A stretch of DNA of 64,000 nt from Brevibacillus reuszeri (GTDB lineage Bacteria; Bacillota; Bacilli; Brevibacillales; Brevibacillaceae), in contig NZ_LGIQ01000011.1 in assembly GCF_001187725.1 (NCBI RefSeq), positions 944,416 through 1,008,415 of the forward strand. Reading direction: 5' to 3'. The translations under genes were made by a program, and so were the position numbers. The notes under the pieces were generated by a model that was not told the origin of the DNA, did no database searches, and worked only from the letters and a program-made list of their open reading frames with translations. Positions 44,022 to 53,181 of this stretch are shown here, in pieces (positions within the stretch are counted from its first letter, which is position 1; every line of letters starts with the position of its first letter).

Positions 44022-44057
44022 ATCCAAGTTCTCCTTTTTCTATGTGAGTGTTTACGA

Positions 44058-45623
44058 TTACTGGGTTACGCTTTCCTCAAGCTCAGCAATGTTGCCCTTT
44101 TTGCGCATATACCAGACACCGTTGTAGACCGCGAAGTTGTAAAAGATGAACCCTAATACAGCTGCAATGATAGACATAAATGGCTCTGGAAGAACACCAA
44201 GTCCACCGAAATTGCCCAAGTAAGACAACAGGATAAGCATCAGGATATAGACAATCAAATACAGACCACCGAGGATCTCCACCGACTTTTCCTTTTTGAG
44301 AAAGTGAGTGATCAAATACGCTGCTACTCCAATAGCCAAGCCCGCGATCCCCAGCTGTACCTTGCCCCATTTTGTCCAGTAAATGAGCAGGGTTGCAAAG
44401 ACAAACGCGAGTGGCGCAATCACAGCCATACCTGGCAGACCATTGTCTTTTGTCAAACCAACCTTGCGGAAAACCATGACGGTTACGCATGCAGAGGCAT
44501 ATTTATAAATTCCGATCGCCCCAACGATGGCAACAATCGCTGTCCAGCTCTTGAGGGGGAACAAGAAAAGCAAGCCGATGACGAAATTGAAAGCAAGTGC
44601 ACGAGTTGGAACACCAAATCGCTTGTTGATGACCCCGAAGTAGGATGGCAGGAAACCGCTTTTCGCCATTCCAAAAACGTGTCTGGAGGTTCCCGCTGTA
44701 TAAGCGAGGGCAGAGCCTGTTGGCGACACCATCGCATCTGCTGTAATAATCCAGGACAGCCAAACCATGTTGGCAATCATCGCCAGGTTTGCAAACGGCG
44801 AATCAAACTTGATTCCGCTCCAGCCATTTGCCAGCATTTCTGGCGGAACCGCTCCGATAAAGACGACCTGCAGCAGCACGTACATAATTGCTGCAACAAC
44901 CAGCGAGGCAATCAAGGCAAGCGGAATGTTCTTCCGCGGATTGACGACTTCCCCACTCATCATGATGACGTTTCCAAAACCGGTGTAAGCGAAGAAAATC
45001 CCACTTGTTAAAATGGCACTCAGCCCTGCTCCATACCCGTTTGGTGCAAAGCCTTGACTCGTGAAATTCTCTGTATGAAAGCCTGTCATAAAGAAGGCAA
45101 GGATCGTGAGTACTGGTACTACGAATTTGATGACGGTAATCACTGTATTTGTGACGGCGAACAGCTTTACTCCGAAGTAGTTAAAGACAACGAAGAAGAT
45201 CATCAGGAAGCATGCTGCCAAAATACCTGCTGTTGTCAGCTGTTCCTTGGCTACATCATAAAGCCCTGGCCAAAACTGATTGGCATATTGGATCACACCC
45301 GCAGATTCCACTGGCGCCGTGGCACAATAGCCGAGCCAAATCGAATAGCTCGTTACGGTTGCCAGCATTTTTCCGTGGGAATAGAGTGGATAGCGGCCTA
45401 AACCGCCTGACTCAGGCTTGACCCTTCCCAATTCCGCATATACAAGTGCGATAAAAGTAATGACGATTGCACCGATCAACCAAGACATAATCGCAGCAGG
45501 GCCAGCTAATTTTGCTGTCGCCCAAGGACCAAAGAGCCAGCTCGACCCGATAATCCCCCCGAGAGAAAGTGCTGTGAGAGACCAAAAGCCCATTTTCTTT
45601 TTCAGGTATTGTTCTTGATCCAT
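44058..45623 (-). CDS. APC-family amino acid permease
   Basis: A 521-residue membrane transporter with 12-14 helices. The APC start is clear: FWSLTALSLGGIIGSSWLFG (helix 1 with the GxG turn), ELGRVKPESGGLGRYP after helix 2, and the GFGNVIMMSGEVVNPRKNIP loop. It lies directly before argH and probably forms one transcript with it. The substrate cannot be read; the argH link hints at arginine, aspartate or a related compound. The ATG follows AGAGAGGT. Confidence 0.87.
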   Translation of the reverse strand: MDQEQYLKKKMGFWSLTALSLGGIIGSSWLFGPWATAKLAGPAAIMSWLIGAIVITFIALVYAELGRVKPESGGLGRYPLYSHGKMLATVTSYSIWLGYCATAPVESAGVIQYANQFWPGLYDVAKEQLTTAGILAACFLMIFFVVFNYFGVKLFAVTNTVITVIKFVVPVLTILAFFMTGFHTENFTSQGFAPNGYGAGLSAILTSGIFFAYTGFGNVIMMSGEVVNPRKNIPLALIASLVVAAIMYVLLQVVFIGAVPPEMLANGWSGIKFDSPFANLAMIANMVWLSWIITADAMVSPTGSALAYTAGTSRHVFGMAKSGFLPSYFGVINKRFGVPTRALAFNFVIGLLFLFPLKSWTAIVAIVGAIGIYKYASACVTVMVFRKVGLTKDNGLPGMAVIAPLAFVFATLLIYWTKWGKVQLGIAGLAIGVAAYLITHFLKKEKSVEILGGLYLIVYILMLILLSYLGNFGGLGVLPEPFMSIIAAVLGFIFYNFAVYNGVWYMRKKGNIAELEESVTQ

Positions 45624-45784
45624 GAGTGTACCTCTCTCTTCACGTAGTAGTATCTATAGATGCATACCTTTTACAAACCAGGAAACACGATCCCCCTTCC
45701 TCTATTTTTTGACACGTTGAGCATCATTCAACCCAAATCGCCCCCTTGCTTTGGATCAGCTCTTTGGATTAGCCAAATCTATTT

Positions 45785-45804
45785 AAGGGTAATAAAAGGG
45801 TAAT
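45785..45804. promoter_or_regulatory. Tandem AAGGGTAAT repeats upstream of the permease-argH unit
   Basis: AAGGGTAAT at 45785-45793 and again at 45796-45804, 11 bp apart, about 160 bp before the permease start. The regular spacing suggests a protein-binding site, perhaps for the adjacent regulator. The rest of 45624-45941 is AT-rich with no gene. Confidence 0.35.
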
Positions 45805-45941
45805 TTACTTAAAAGGATTATATTTTAATCATTTCTATTTTTCAATCTGAAATTCTGAAGATTTATAAAAAAAAATCTCTCCTGAACTGTTCCAATTGAG
45901 GATCAACCGCGATACAACGCCAATTTCTTACGCGCAAAAAA

Positions 45942-45970
45942 AATAACCGCCCATATATTGGACAGTTATT
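45942..45970 (-). terminator. Terminator of the second three-part regulator
   Basis: On the minus strand AATAACTGTCC pairs with GGGCGGTTATT (two G-U pairs), then TTTTTT; the stop codon lies inside the stem. Confidence 0.75.
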
Positions 45971-47261
45971 TCAATCGATATCGTTTGCTTGGTCTTCCAC
46001 GTGTTGAGCATGCTTCTTCCCCTGCATATTCTGCCAAATCTACCTCGCACAGACTGACCATAAAACGTCTGGCGTTTCGCTCATCCCAGTAGAGATGGGC
46101 AGCCAAATCCTTAATAGTAAAGTCGTTCCAATTCATTCTCCGGATCAGAGCAGCTACCTTATGATAGTTTTTCACGCTAATTTTGACATCCTTGAGCTTG
46201 TCGATCAGCTCCTTATCGTCAAAACGGTAGGAATAGCGCAGCTCCTCCTCTTCCCCTGCCGATTGAATCATCGTCCCGTCCTCTTGAATAATGACAATCC
46301 CATGCTCCGCTCTTTCTTTTGACAGCTGGATCGCACGCTGGGCATTGATTTCGGCAGAATGCACTGTGACCCCGTAGCCAATTCCGACTGCGACCGAGTG
46401 ATCGGATTCTTCTGCCAGCTGTGCAATCGTTTCCTGTAAAACCTTTATTTCCCGCTCGATGGCACCGCGTGAGCTGAAAATGACATAACGCCCGTTTCCT
46501 TTTTCCATCAAAGAGCCGTCCAGGTTCTCACAATAGCGCAGAAGGGTTTCTTTCACCTTCATTTCAAAATACTGTAAATGATAGGAGCTCTTCGCCTTCT
46601 CGGTAATCTTATCAAAATGCTCCATCTCAATGATCTGAACGCTAATCTGCGTGTCTTTGTAGTAAAAGGTCCGTGTACGTTCGGCCAGAATTCGCAGTGC
46701 CTGACGAATTTCCATGTCGGTCGTAGAAATACGATACGTCGGAACACCTGCTTCCTTTAAGCCGAGATAGACCGCTTCAAAACAGGTGATGGCTCCCTTC
46801 GTTTTGCCACTTTTCCACAGCTCGAGATGGAAATCTATTAATTCTTGTGTACTTGAGTTGATGTCAAACGTCTTTATATACATTTCCTTGGGCTCGATGT
46901 CAATTTGCTGAAGTGCCTGCTCCAGATGAGAGGTGGTAATTTCATCAATACTCACCCGATTTAAAAATTCATTCTGGTAGTACCCCATGTGCAGTAGGCT
47001 TTTATAAATATCAGACTCTGTATGCTGAATGTAAACTAATTTTTCTTCCGAGTTTAACGCCTTCATCGCCGTCATATAGGAAATTTGGCCAGAAAAGAGC
47101 CAAACATCAACATTCTGATTGTGCTTGCGAACAATGCTTTCCGTTTCATGAAAGTCACGATATGGATACGCAACAAACTCCATTGTATGCTCATATTCCT
47201 TGCCAATATGAATAATGCGTTCTACGGATGAATGAGGACCGATTACCCCAACCTTGTACAT
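45966..47261 (-). CDS. Second three-part regulator (receptor-like, GGDEF-like, winged helix)
   Basis: A 431-residue paralog of the regulator at 23587. Residues 1-190 form an alpha/beta receptor-like domain; the middle domain has RYVIFSSRGAIEREIK and VAVGIGYGVTVHSAEINAQR, which match the GGDEF-like parts of the paralog; the C-terminus has the HTH FTIKDLAAHLYWDERNARR and ends RGRPSKRYRLK. The ATG at 47261 (MYKVGVIG) is preceded by GGGAGGTC, so the 26-codon longer frame is not used. It is next to the permease and argH genes, suggesting it senses an amino acid or derivative. An inverted repeat lies upstream at 47345. Confidence 0.6.
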   Translation of the reverse strand: MYKVGVIGPHSSVERIIHIGKEYEHTMEFVAYPYRDFHETESIVRKHNQNVDVWLFSGQISYMTAMKALNSEEKLVYIQHTESDIYKSLLHMGYYQNEFLNRVSIDEITTSHLEQALQQIDIEPKEMYIKTFDINSSTQELIDFHLELWKSGKTKGAITCFEAVYLGLKEAGVPTYRISTTDMEIRQALRILAERTRTFYYKDTQISVQIIEMEHFDKITEKAKSSYHLQYFEMKVKETLLRYCENLDGSLMEKGNGRYVIFSSRGAIEREIKVLQETIAQLAEESDHSVAVGIGYGVTVHSAEINAQRAIQLSKERAEHGIVIIQEDGTMIQSAGEEEELRYSYRFDDKELIDKLKDVKISVKNYHKVAALIRRMNWNDFTIKDLAAHLYWDERNARRFMVSLCEVDLAEYAGEEACSTRGRPSKRYRLK

Positions 47262-47344
47262 AATGACCTCCCAATCCAAAACCCGATAACGATCATTTTG
47301 CGATTCATTCCCACTTTTAATATAGGTATAATTCCACAATAGCT

Positions 47345-47370
47345 ATAACTGCTACCTAATGTCCAGTTAT
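47345..47370. promoter_or_regulatory. Inverted repeat upstream of the second three-part regulator
   Basis: ATAACTG (47345-47351) and CAGTTAT (47364-47370) with a 12-bp spacer, about 85-110 bp upstream of the start. It may be an autoregulatory site; the evidence is position and symmetry only. Confidence 0.3.
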
Positions 47371-47524
47371 TTTGTGTTTTTTCCGAAAAATCATACATGA
47401 AAACGAATAAATATACAAAAAGGATCCAATCTTACCTAGGTCGAATCCATGCTATAGCACAATTTTTTCGCAATCGGCGTGATACTCCCCCTATTACAAG
47501 CACAGACAGATAAGGAGAATGGAC

Positions 47525-47959
47525 ATGCTCGTTACGACAATAGGCTTCTCTAAAAAATCTCTGCGTACCTTTGCCTCCACTCTACAGCACCACAAGGTTG
47601 GGCGTGTGATCGATACTCGTCTGCAAAATACATCGCAGCTCGCCGGCTTTGCCAAAAAAGATGACCTGGAATACGTTTTGGAATTGCTGAACATAGAATA
47701 TATTCATGATCTCTCGTTAGCGCCGACAGAGCCCCTGTTAAAAGCAATCAAGCAAAAGGAGCTTTCTTGGGGAGAATTTGAACGAACTTTTACAGATTTA
47801 CTGCAGGAGAGGAAAATCGAAACAAGGATGGACGAGCTTCTCGGCGATCGTGTTCCTTGCTTTTTATGCAGTGAAGAAAAGCCACATCATTGCCATCGGA
47901 AATTGGTTGTGGAGTATTTGCGGGAGTTTGATAAGCGGATTGAAATTGTTCATTTGTAG
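47525..47959 (+). CDS. DUF488-family protein
   Basis: A 144-residue protein of the DUF488 family. It starts with the typical strand MLVTTIGFSKKSLRTF, then RVIDTRLQN, and ends with the family's cysteine/histidine motif VPCFLCSEEKPHHCHR. The family is of unknown function. The second ATG (47525) is 7 nt from AAGGAG; the first (47519) is too close. Confidence 0.8.
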   Translation: MLVTTIGFSKKSLRTFASTLQHHKVGRVIDTRLQNTSQLAGFAKKDDLEYVLELLNIEYIHDLSLAPTEPLLKAIKQKELSWGEFERTFTDLLQERKIETRMDELLGDRVPCFLCSEEKPHHCHRKLVVEYLREFDKRIEIVHL

Positions 47960-47975
47960 GGGTTTGCCATACTTA

Positions 47976-48020
47976 CCGCGATGCTCCTCGACTCCAGAAC
48001 GTTTCGAGGAGCATACGCGG
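47976..48020. other. Strong hairpin without T run between convergent genes
   Basis: CCGCG-ATGCTCCTCGA pairs with TCGAGGAGCAT-A-CGCGG with one bulged base. There is no T tract on either side, so it may be an RNA-end stabiliser or an atypical terminator. Confidence 0.5.
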
Positions 48021-48037
48021 GCAAGTGAAATTGCGTG

Positions 48038-48856
48038 CTACAGCCATTGACCAAACAGATTTTGCACCTCAGGCTCACTATAGCCATCTTCACCGCGCCA
48101 ATTGACGACTGCCATAAAATCGTTTTTCCCTCCGCGTCCAGGTCTGTCCTTGGCCGGAACCAGAATGCCAGTCGTTCCGAGAATTTCCATGAACATATCC
48201 CGCTCCGCCTTGCTGGAAGGAAACACTCCGTGAAGCCTCTTCTCCAGCTGACGGGCTGCATCTGTCGGCTCACACTCCGAAATCGTCTTGAGTACCTGGC
48301 GCAATATAGCTACATCCTCTTCTTGCACCTCGATATTCTCTTCCCTGCCGAGCAGCTCCAAATCAAGCGTCATATACAATATATGATTCAGACGCACACC
48401 GCCCCACTTGATTCTCTCAAAATTGAGTACGTTCAGATCTTCATTCTGATAGTTCGCAAGGCTTGCAATATGGTAGCCGTCACAAATATGGCAATCTCCA
48501 TACATCGCATAATGAACACCGTTTTCTATCAGAAAATCCTTGCCTTTGTTGCTTTCAAACTCGTGTGCTGTAAATAACTTGGACAAAGCCCAGCTGGAAA
48601 GCGCACTGCGCAGATACACCTTTCTCGTAGACAGACTATGCAAAAAGGCTGCCGCAACTTGCTCCTTTGTTACCTTTTCGCGTATCTCAACCAGCCTTTG
48701 TGCGCACTCGTCATGACTGATCGTCAGCGGATCAAACATCAATCCCTTGTTTTTCGCATATTCAAAATCCGCTCCCGTATATTCGGTCGGACGGCTTTTC
48801 CAGCCCTGGCTGCTCCAAAATGTTTTCATCAGGATCTGCTTTGCTTTTTTATCCAC
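48038..48856 (-). CDS. Hypothetical conserved-looking protein
   Basis: A 272-residue soluble protein I do not recognise. It starts with GTG 10 nt after AAGGGGAG. A short C-x-x-C-type element with flanking histidine (GDCHICDGYHI, about residues 119-129) could bind metal. The C-terminal 50 residues have a glycine-rich stretch (KDRPGRGGKNDFMAVVNW) and a WL end. There is no signal peptide or membrane segment. It is transcribed alone and convergent with the DUF488 gene. Confidence 0.6.
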   Translation of the reverse strand: MDKKAKQILMKTFWSSQGWKSRPTEYTGADFEYAKNKGLMFDPLTISHDECAQRLVEIREKVTKEQVAAAFLHSLSTRKVYLRSALSSWALSKLFTAHEFESNKGKDFLIENGVHYAMYGDCHICDGYHIASLANYQNEDLNVLNFERIKWGGVRLNHILYMTLDLELLGREENIEVQEEDVAILRQVLKTISECEPTDAARQLEKRLHGVFPSSKAERDMFMEILGTTGILVPAKDRPGRGGKNDFMAVVNWRGEDGYSEPEVQNLFGQWL

Positions 48857-48993
48857 GAAGTATTTTCTCCCCTTGCCTATTCTTCACCGTTTTGTCCTTA
48901 TTTACCATTTCCACAACAAGTACCGACTGTCTGCACCATACCTTGTCATTTTGATGAACAAAATTCAGGTTGATACTACCAGTCCAAAAAAAA

Positions 48994-49015
48994 GAAACCA
49001 GTGTGCTCTGGCTTC
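48994..49015 (-). terminator. Terminator of the small membrane protein gene
   Basis: On the minus strand GAAGCCAG pairs with CTGGTTTC (one G-U) around a 6-nt loop, then TTTTTTTT. Confidence 0.7.
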
Positions 49016-49046
49016 CCGTCAGTCTCCCTGCTATTTTTCTATTCCC

Positions 49047-49223
49047 CTAATCAATCCAGAAGAAATACGAAATGACCCCCAGAATCAACGCGGCTGCTAA
49101 AATAACGAGAAAGTACCATTTCGTAAATGTTCGCGAAATCTCAAAGCTGCTTAACCAAGTACCAATATAAGAAACAATTCCAACTATGATTGTTGCACCA
49201 AAGGCAATGAGGGCATTTTCCAT
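49047..49223 (-). CDS. Small two-helix membrane protein (58 residues)
   Basis: A short frame with an excellent ribosome binding site (GGGAGGAAAAC) before the ATG and its own terminator 32 bp after the stop. The peptide has two hydrophobic segments, residues 4-24 (starting ALIAFGATIIVGIV) and 37-56 (YFLVILAAALILGVISYFF), joined by a basic loop (SRTFTK). Function unknown. Confidence 0.6.
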   Translation of the reverse strand: MENALIAFGATIIVGIVSYIGTWLSSFEISRTFTKWYFLVILAAALILGVISYFFWID

Positions 49224-49355
49224 GTTTTCCTCCCGAATAGGTGAATGAATCCAGAAACAGGATTATGATACCAACATCTTTTTGGAAAGAAACCTAACTT
49301 TAGTTATGATTTTTGCTAGTTTCCGTTGCTTTTTGTAAAAAACGCCAACAAAAAA

Positions 49356-49372
49356 CCTGCCAATAAGGCAGG
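49356..49372 (-). terminator. Terminator of the MalT-like regulator gene
   Basis: CCTGCC-TTATT-GGCAGG followed by TTTTTT on the minus strand, 36 bp past the stop. Confidence 0.8.
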
Positions 49373-49407
49373 GGCGCAAAAAGGAATGCATCGATTCCAT
49401 AACCGTA

Positions 49408-51975
49408 TCACTCGTTTTTCTTGCTTTCTTTTAGCCTCATGATCGCTTGTGCCCGATTTCGCACTTGAAGCTTATTAAAAATATGATACACATACCCTTT
49501 CACAGTACCATGAGAGAGATGCAGCTTCCCGGCAATCTGGGAATTGGATAAGCCTTCTCCGATCAAGGCCAGAACTTCTGATTCTCTTTCCGTCAGTTTG
49601 TCCAGCTTCGTGGAAACACGAATTTGAATATCGAGCGCAGGGAATTCTTTTTTCATGTTCTCAAGAAGCATCGCGACATACGACAGTTCTTCCTTAGATG
49701 CTGTTTTATTTTTGTAGAGCCCGTAGAGCATTTTGGCAACCTCAGGACCTTCATCCAAAAAAATGCGGACATATCCCTCTGTTGCTGCTAATCCTACAGC
49801 CTTACGAAAACAATCTGTTGCCTCATGCTGCTTCTTTTGATTTTGATAGGCTTGGCTGAGCAAAATAAAGGCTTCAATTCGACTTCCCAGCCTTGCTTTC
49901 ATCTCCGTCTCATGCAGGATGCTGGTTAGCAGCTTGATGGCTGCCTCATCGTTTTTCAGATAGACAAATGCTCTTGCCAGCATCATGCGCTCAAATTCAT
50001 GTCTCGACGCGATCACATCGCTGCTCATTTTGGCAAAGGACTCCACCCATTTTTCTACCTTCTCGCGAGCCTCTTCATCGATCCAGAGTCGGACACGGTA
50101 TACATCCACGAACGCACTCCAATGACTGGGGGCATTGTGCTCACGACACAGCGCGCTGATTTCATCCATGGCCAACCACATCTCATTGTAGCGTTTCTCT
50201 GCTTTTCTCCATCTTGCCAAAACAAAGTAAACGGGGACGAGTACACCGAAATTTAAAGTATTTGTTCCTAGCTCAATCGCTCTTGGAACGAAATAAGTCA
50301 ATTGCTCAAACTCACTTCGCTCATAATACAGCTCAGCAAGCACGATCGATCCGTATGCCAAAATGCCAAGCCCACTGTGCTTCAAGACCGTCCGAAGCTT
50401 AAGAAAATACTCACTGACCTTGGTTAAATATCCGTTCATCGCCACGCGACTGCGAAGAACATGAGGCTCATCTGCATTCAGCTCAATACCTATGGTGAAA
50501 TACCGGCTGAATTTGGGCTTCATTTGAACAGATTGTTCCATATACGCTAAAGAAAGCTCTATATTTCGCCGTATGACCTCGATATAACCCCGTAGCACAC
50601 ACATTTCAATCTGACATTCTTCAAAAATTTCACTACCTGGAAACACTCTTTGATCAGCAAATCGAAGCAGCATTTCGGCCTGCTCAATTTCGTCTGACAG
50701 CACATGCATCCAGGCAAAGGCTATACAAAGCTCAGGATCCTTTTCGAGCCAGGATCTCTCAAAGCCATGCATCCAATTGCGCAGTGTCCTGTTCTCGTAT
50801 CGCTTCAACATCCACGGAGCATTCGCAATGATCAGTCGAGAAGCGCGAGCCCAGTCCCCTCCTGCAAGTGCATGCTCAATCGCTTCCGTCATCCATCCGT
50901 TTTTCTCAAACCACTCGCTCGCCAACATATGAAAGACGGGAAGCTGTTCCTTATATTTTTTTCGCAAATGAGTCTCCAGGATTTCTGCAAACAAATGATG
51001 ATAGCGATACCATTCATTGACACTATCCAGTGCGATCACAAACGAATTCGATCTCTCAAGCATTTGCAGAATGTCATGAGCTTCTGGCTCATTGGTAACT
51101 GCTGCACACAGATCACCCGAAAGACGTTGCAGGATGGACGTTTTGAGCAAAAATGCCTGAACAGTTTCCGGCAATCTCTTCAATACTTCCTCGGTCAAAT
51201 ATTCAGCGATATATTTGTCATTGCCGGAAAACCGTTGAATGACCTGATCCCTATTCCCCTGCATGGAGAGCGCTGCTAACTGCAGACCAGCAATCCAGCC
51301 CTCGGTTCTTTGGCTTAGCAAGCCTATATCTTGCTGTGACAAATTCAATTCCATTACTTCGTTAAAAAGACGGCGACATTCTTCTTCATTAAAACGAAGG
51401 TTATCAAGCCCTAGCTGCTCGACCTGCTTGCGCGCCCGAAAACGGTGTAGGGATAAGGGGGGTTCCTCGCGGGTAATCAGGATGATGTGCATACATGTGG
51501 AGGCGTGCGAAATCAGCATTTGCAAGCCTTCGTGAATAGTAGGCTCCTTTATGACATGATAGTCATCCAAAACCAGATAAAAATCGCTATGCAGCTCAGC
51601 TATTTCTTGCAGTAATACAGAGATTACCGTCTCCGATGACGCTAAATAATGCGGTTGTTGAAAAAAAGGGGATGTCTCCCTGCTAAGCTCTCCCTGAACC
51701 ATGTAGATCGCCTGTACGAAATAGCGCCAAAAACGGGTGGGGTCATTATCGGATTCATCAAGGGAAACCCAGCCTGTCGGATAAGCAACGCTTTGTATCC
51801 ATTGGCTGACTGCCGTTGTTTTGCCAAATCCAGCGGGGGCGCAAATGAGGATCAATCTGGAAGCACCAGCCTCATCGATTTGCTCTACTAATTGTTGTCT
51901 GCATAATAAATCAGAACCGTACTTGGGAACGTTAAGTTTGGTCGAGATAAGTGGATTGTTGTTTGGCTGATCCAT
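49408..51975 (-). CDS. Large ATP-binding LuxR-family regulator (MalT-like)
   Basis: An 855-residue STAND-type regulator. The N-terminus resembles MalT (PLISTKLNVPKYGSDLLCR); Walker A is APAGFGKTT (about 46-54), Walker B YLVLDDYHVI, and a sensor-like LITREEPPLSL follows. A winged-helix/arm region, then about 400 residues of TPR-like helical repeats (roughly 370-770), precede the C-terminal LuxR HTH (LTERESEVLALIGEGLSNSQ). Such proteins activate genes on binding an inducer and ATP. The ATG at 51975 is preferred for spacing from AGGG; the ATG at 51981 is almost on top of it. No obvious target gene is adjacent except the hydrolase gene upstream, which has its own terminator. Confidence 0.87.
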   Translation of the reverse strand: MDQPNNNPLISTKLNVPKYGSDLLCRQQLVEQIDEAGASRLILICAPAGFGKTTAVSQWIQSVAYPTGWVSLDESDNDPTRFWRYFVQAIYMVQGELSRETSPFFQQPHYLASSETVISVLLQEIAELHSDFYLVLDDYHVIKEPTIHEGLQMLISHASTCMHIILITREEPPLSLHRFRARKQVEQLGLDNLRFNEEECRRLFNEVMELNLSQQDIGLLSQRTEGWIAGLQLAALSMQGNRDQVIQRFSGNDKYIAEYLTEEVLKRLPETVQAFLLKTSILQRLSGDLCAAVTNEPEAHDILQMLERSNSFVIALDSVNEWYRYHHLFAEILETHLRKKYKEQLPVFHMLASEWFEKNGWMTEAIEHALAGGDWARASRLIIANAPWMLKRYENRTLRNWMHGFERSWLEKDPELCIAFAWMHVLSDEIEQAEMLLRFADQRVFPGSEIFEECQIEMCVLRGYIEVIRRNIELSLAYMEQSVQMKPKFSRYFTIGIELNADEPHVLRSRVAMNGYLTKVSEYFLKLRTVLKHSGLGILAYGSIVLAELYYERSEFEQLTYFVPRAIELGTNTLNFGVLVPVYFVLARWRKAEKRYNEMWLAMDEISALCREHNAPSHWSAFVDVYRVRLWIDEEAREKVEKWVESFAKMSSDVIASRHEFERMMLARAFVYLKNDEAAIKLLTSILHETEMKARLGSRIEAFILLSQAYQNQKKQHEATDCFRKAVGLAATEGYVRIFLDEGPEVAKMLYGLYKNKTASKEELSYVAMLLENMKKEFPALDIQIRVSTKLDKLTERESEVLALIGEGLSNSQIAGKLHLSHGTVKGYVYHIFNKLQVRNRAQAIMRLKESKKNE

Positions 51976-52129
51976 GCGCATATCCCTGCTTGCTCCTTAC
52001 CTAAAAGAATATCCTCACCATGAGCAACTCCTATCATTAAGAATAATCCATGAGACAAAAAATTTTCAACAGTAGATGAGTTGCGATTCATACAAAATGC
52101 CCTTGTTCAAGCATTTTCCAAGTAAAAAA

Positions 52130-52147
52130 GCCACCCCGTGAGGTGAC
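52130..52147 (-). terminator. Terminator of the alpha/beta hydrolase gene
   Basis: On the minus strand GTCACC-TCACGG-GGTGGC (one G-U) followed by TTTTTT, just after the stop. Confidence 0.65.
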
Positions 52148-52161
52148 CTCGCTTCGAGAAA

Positions 52162-52980
52162 TCAAGCTTGGATAAAACGCTCTACAATCTGATTAAACTT
52201 CTCGTCATGCTCCCAAAACATCAAATGTCCCCCGAGAACCTCTATAGCTGATTTGGGCGCATGCTTCTGGACAAATCCTTTTGCTTGATCTGCCCAATGC
52301 TCCGCAATGATCGTAAGAGTCGGTACCTCATCACTTGCCAGCTTGGCCTCTTCCCGATAATCCGCGAACATCCCGGCCGCAAACAGATTGGCTGCAACGT
52401 AATGCGGTGTTTTTAAAGATTGCTCGACAATCCAGTTTAACTCCTGTTCCTCCAGCTCTCTTTGCACCATAACATCTGTCGCATAAGCTGTCACAAACTC
52501 CCGTTGCTTTTCTGAATCTCGCAAGTAGGTACTATAAACCGCTGCGATCTCATCCAAAGGCCCTTCCACCCAGTCCTGCTCATGGTTGGTCGAAAGCGGC
52601 TTCGGTGACAGGTCGACAAAGACCAGTGATTTTATGTTTTGCGTTCCGTTCTGCCTGATATATTCCCACGAGGTCAAGCACCCGAATGACCAGCCAACCA
52701 GCGTTACATTTTTCAATTCCAAAGCCTCGATAACTTTTGCCAAATCCAAGCCTTGTGTCACATAATCATTGCCGTGCATCGTAACGGACGATCTGCCATG
52801 ACTTCTTGGGTCGATGACTACGACTCTGTTCGTCTTTTGAAAATGCTCTACCTGCTTGTGAAAAACCTCCGTGGTAAATGTCCAGCCTGGAATGAATACA
52901 ATCGGATCGCCACTTCCTACGTCCTGAACAAAGATTTCAACACCTGGTTCCACCTTGATATACTTTCCACCCTGATACAT
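52162..52980 (-). CDS. Alpha/beta-fold hydrolase
   Basis: A 272-residue alpha/beta hydrolase. The oxyanion region is FIPGWTFTTEVF, the nucleophile elbow GWSFG (Ser98), and the catalytic His is in LGGHLMFWEH near the C-terminus; VVVIDPRSHGRSS is the usual strand after the first helix. It is of the size of haloperoxidase/esterase-like enzymes. Starts at GTG 52983 or ATG 52980 are both served by AAGGAGG. It lies upstream of the MalT-like gene on the same strand but ends in its own terminator. Confidence 0.85.
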   Translation of the reverse strand: MYQGGKYIKVEPGVEIFVQDVGSGDPIVFIPGWTFTTEVFHKQVEHFQKTNRVVVIDPRSHGRSSVTMHGNDYVTQGLDLAKVIEALELKNVTLVGWSFGCLTSWEYIRQNGTQNIKSLVFVDLSPKPLSTNHEQDWVEGPLDEIAAVYSTYLRDSEKQREFVTAYATDVMVQRELEEQELNWIVEQSLKTPHYVAANLFAAGMFADYREEAKLASDEVPTLTIIAEHWADQAKGFVQKHAPKSAIEVLGGHLMFWEHDEKFNQIVERFIQA

Positions 52981-53132
52981 CACTGCCGCCTCCTTTATTT
53001 CCGATTATTTGCACTTGTTTAGTCATTATTCCATTTATTCTGCAAAAATCCTTTTCTGTAAGTCGGCAAAATGTGTCATCTCATGGTGAATTTTGAAGCC
53101 TCATTGGATATCTAGCCCATCGAACAAAAAAA

Positions 53133-53155
53133 CATCGTTCCTTGATCGAACGATG
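53133..53155 (-). terminator. Terminator of the MFS exporter gene
   Basis: CATCGTTC pairs with GAACGATG around 7 nt, and a T run of seven follows on the minus strand, 27 bp past the stop. Confidence 0.8.
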
Positions 53156-53181
53156 CTTTAGGCATTTTTGCTTATGTTTGA

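Noticed and set aside
45840..45870. CodY box upstream of the amino-acid permease
   Set aside because: The best alignment around TTCTGAAGATT has four mismatches to the consensus.
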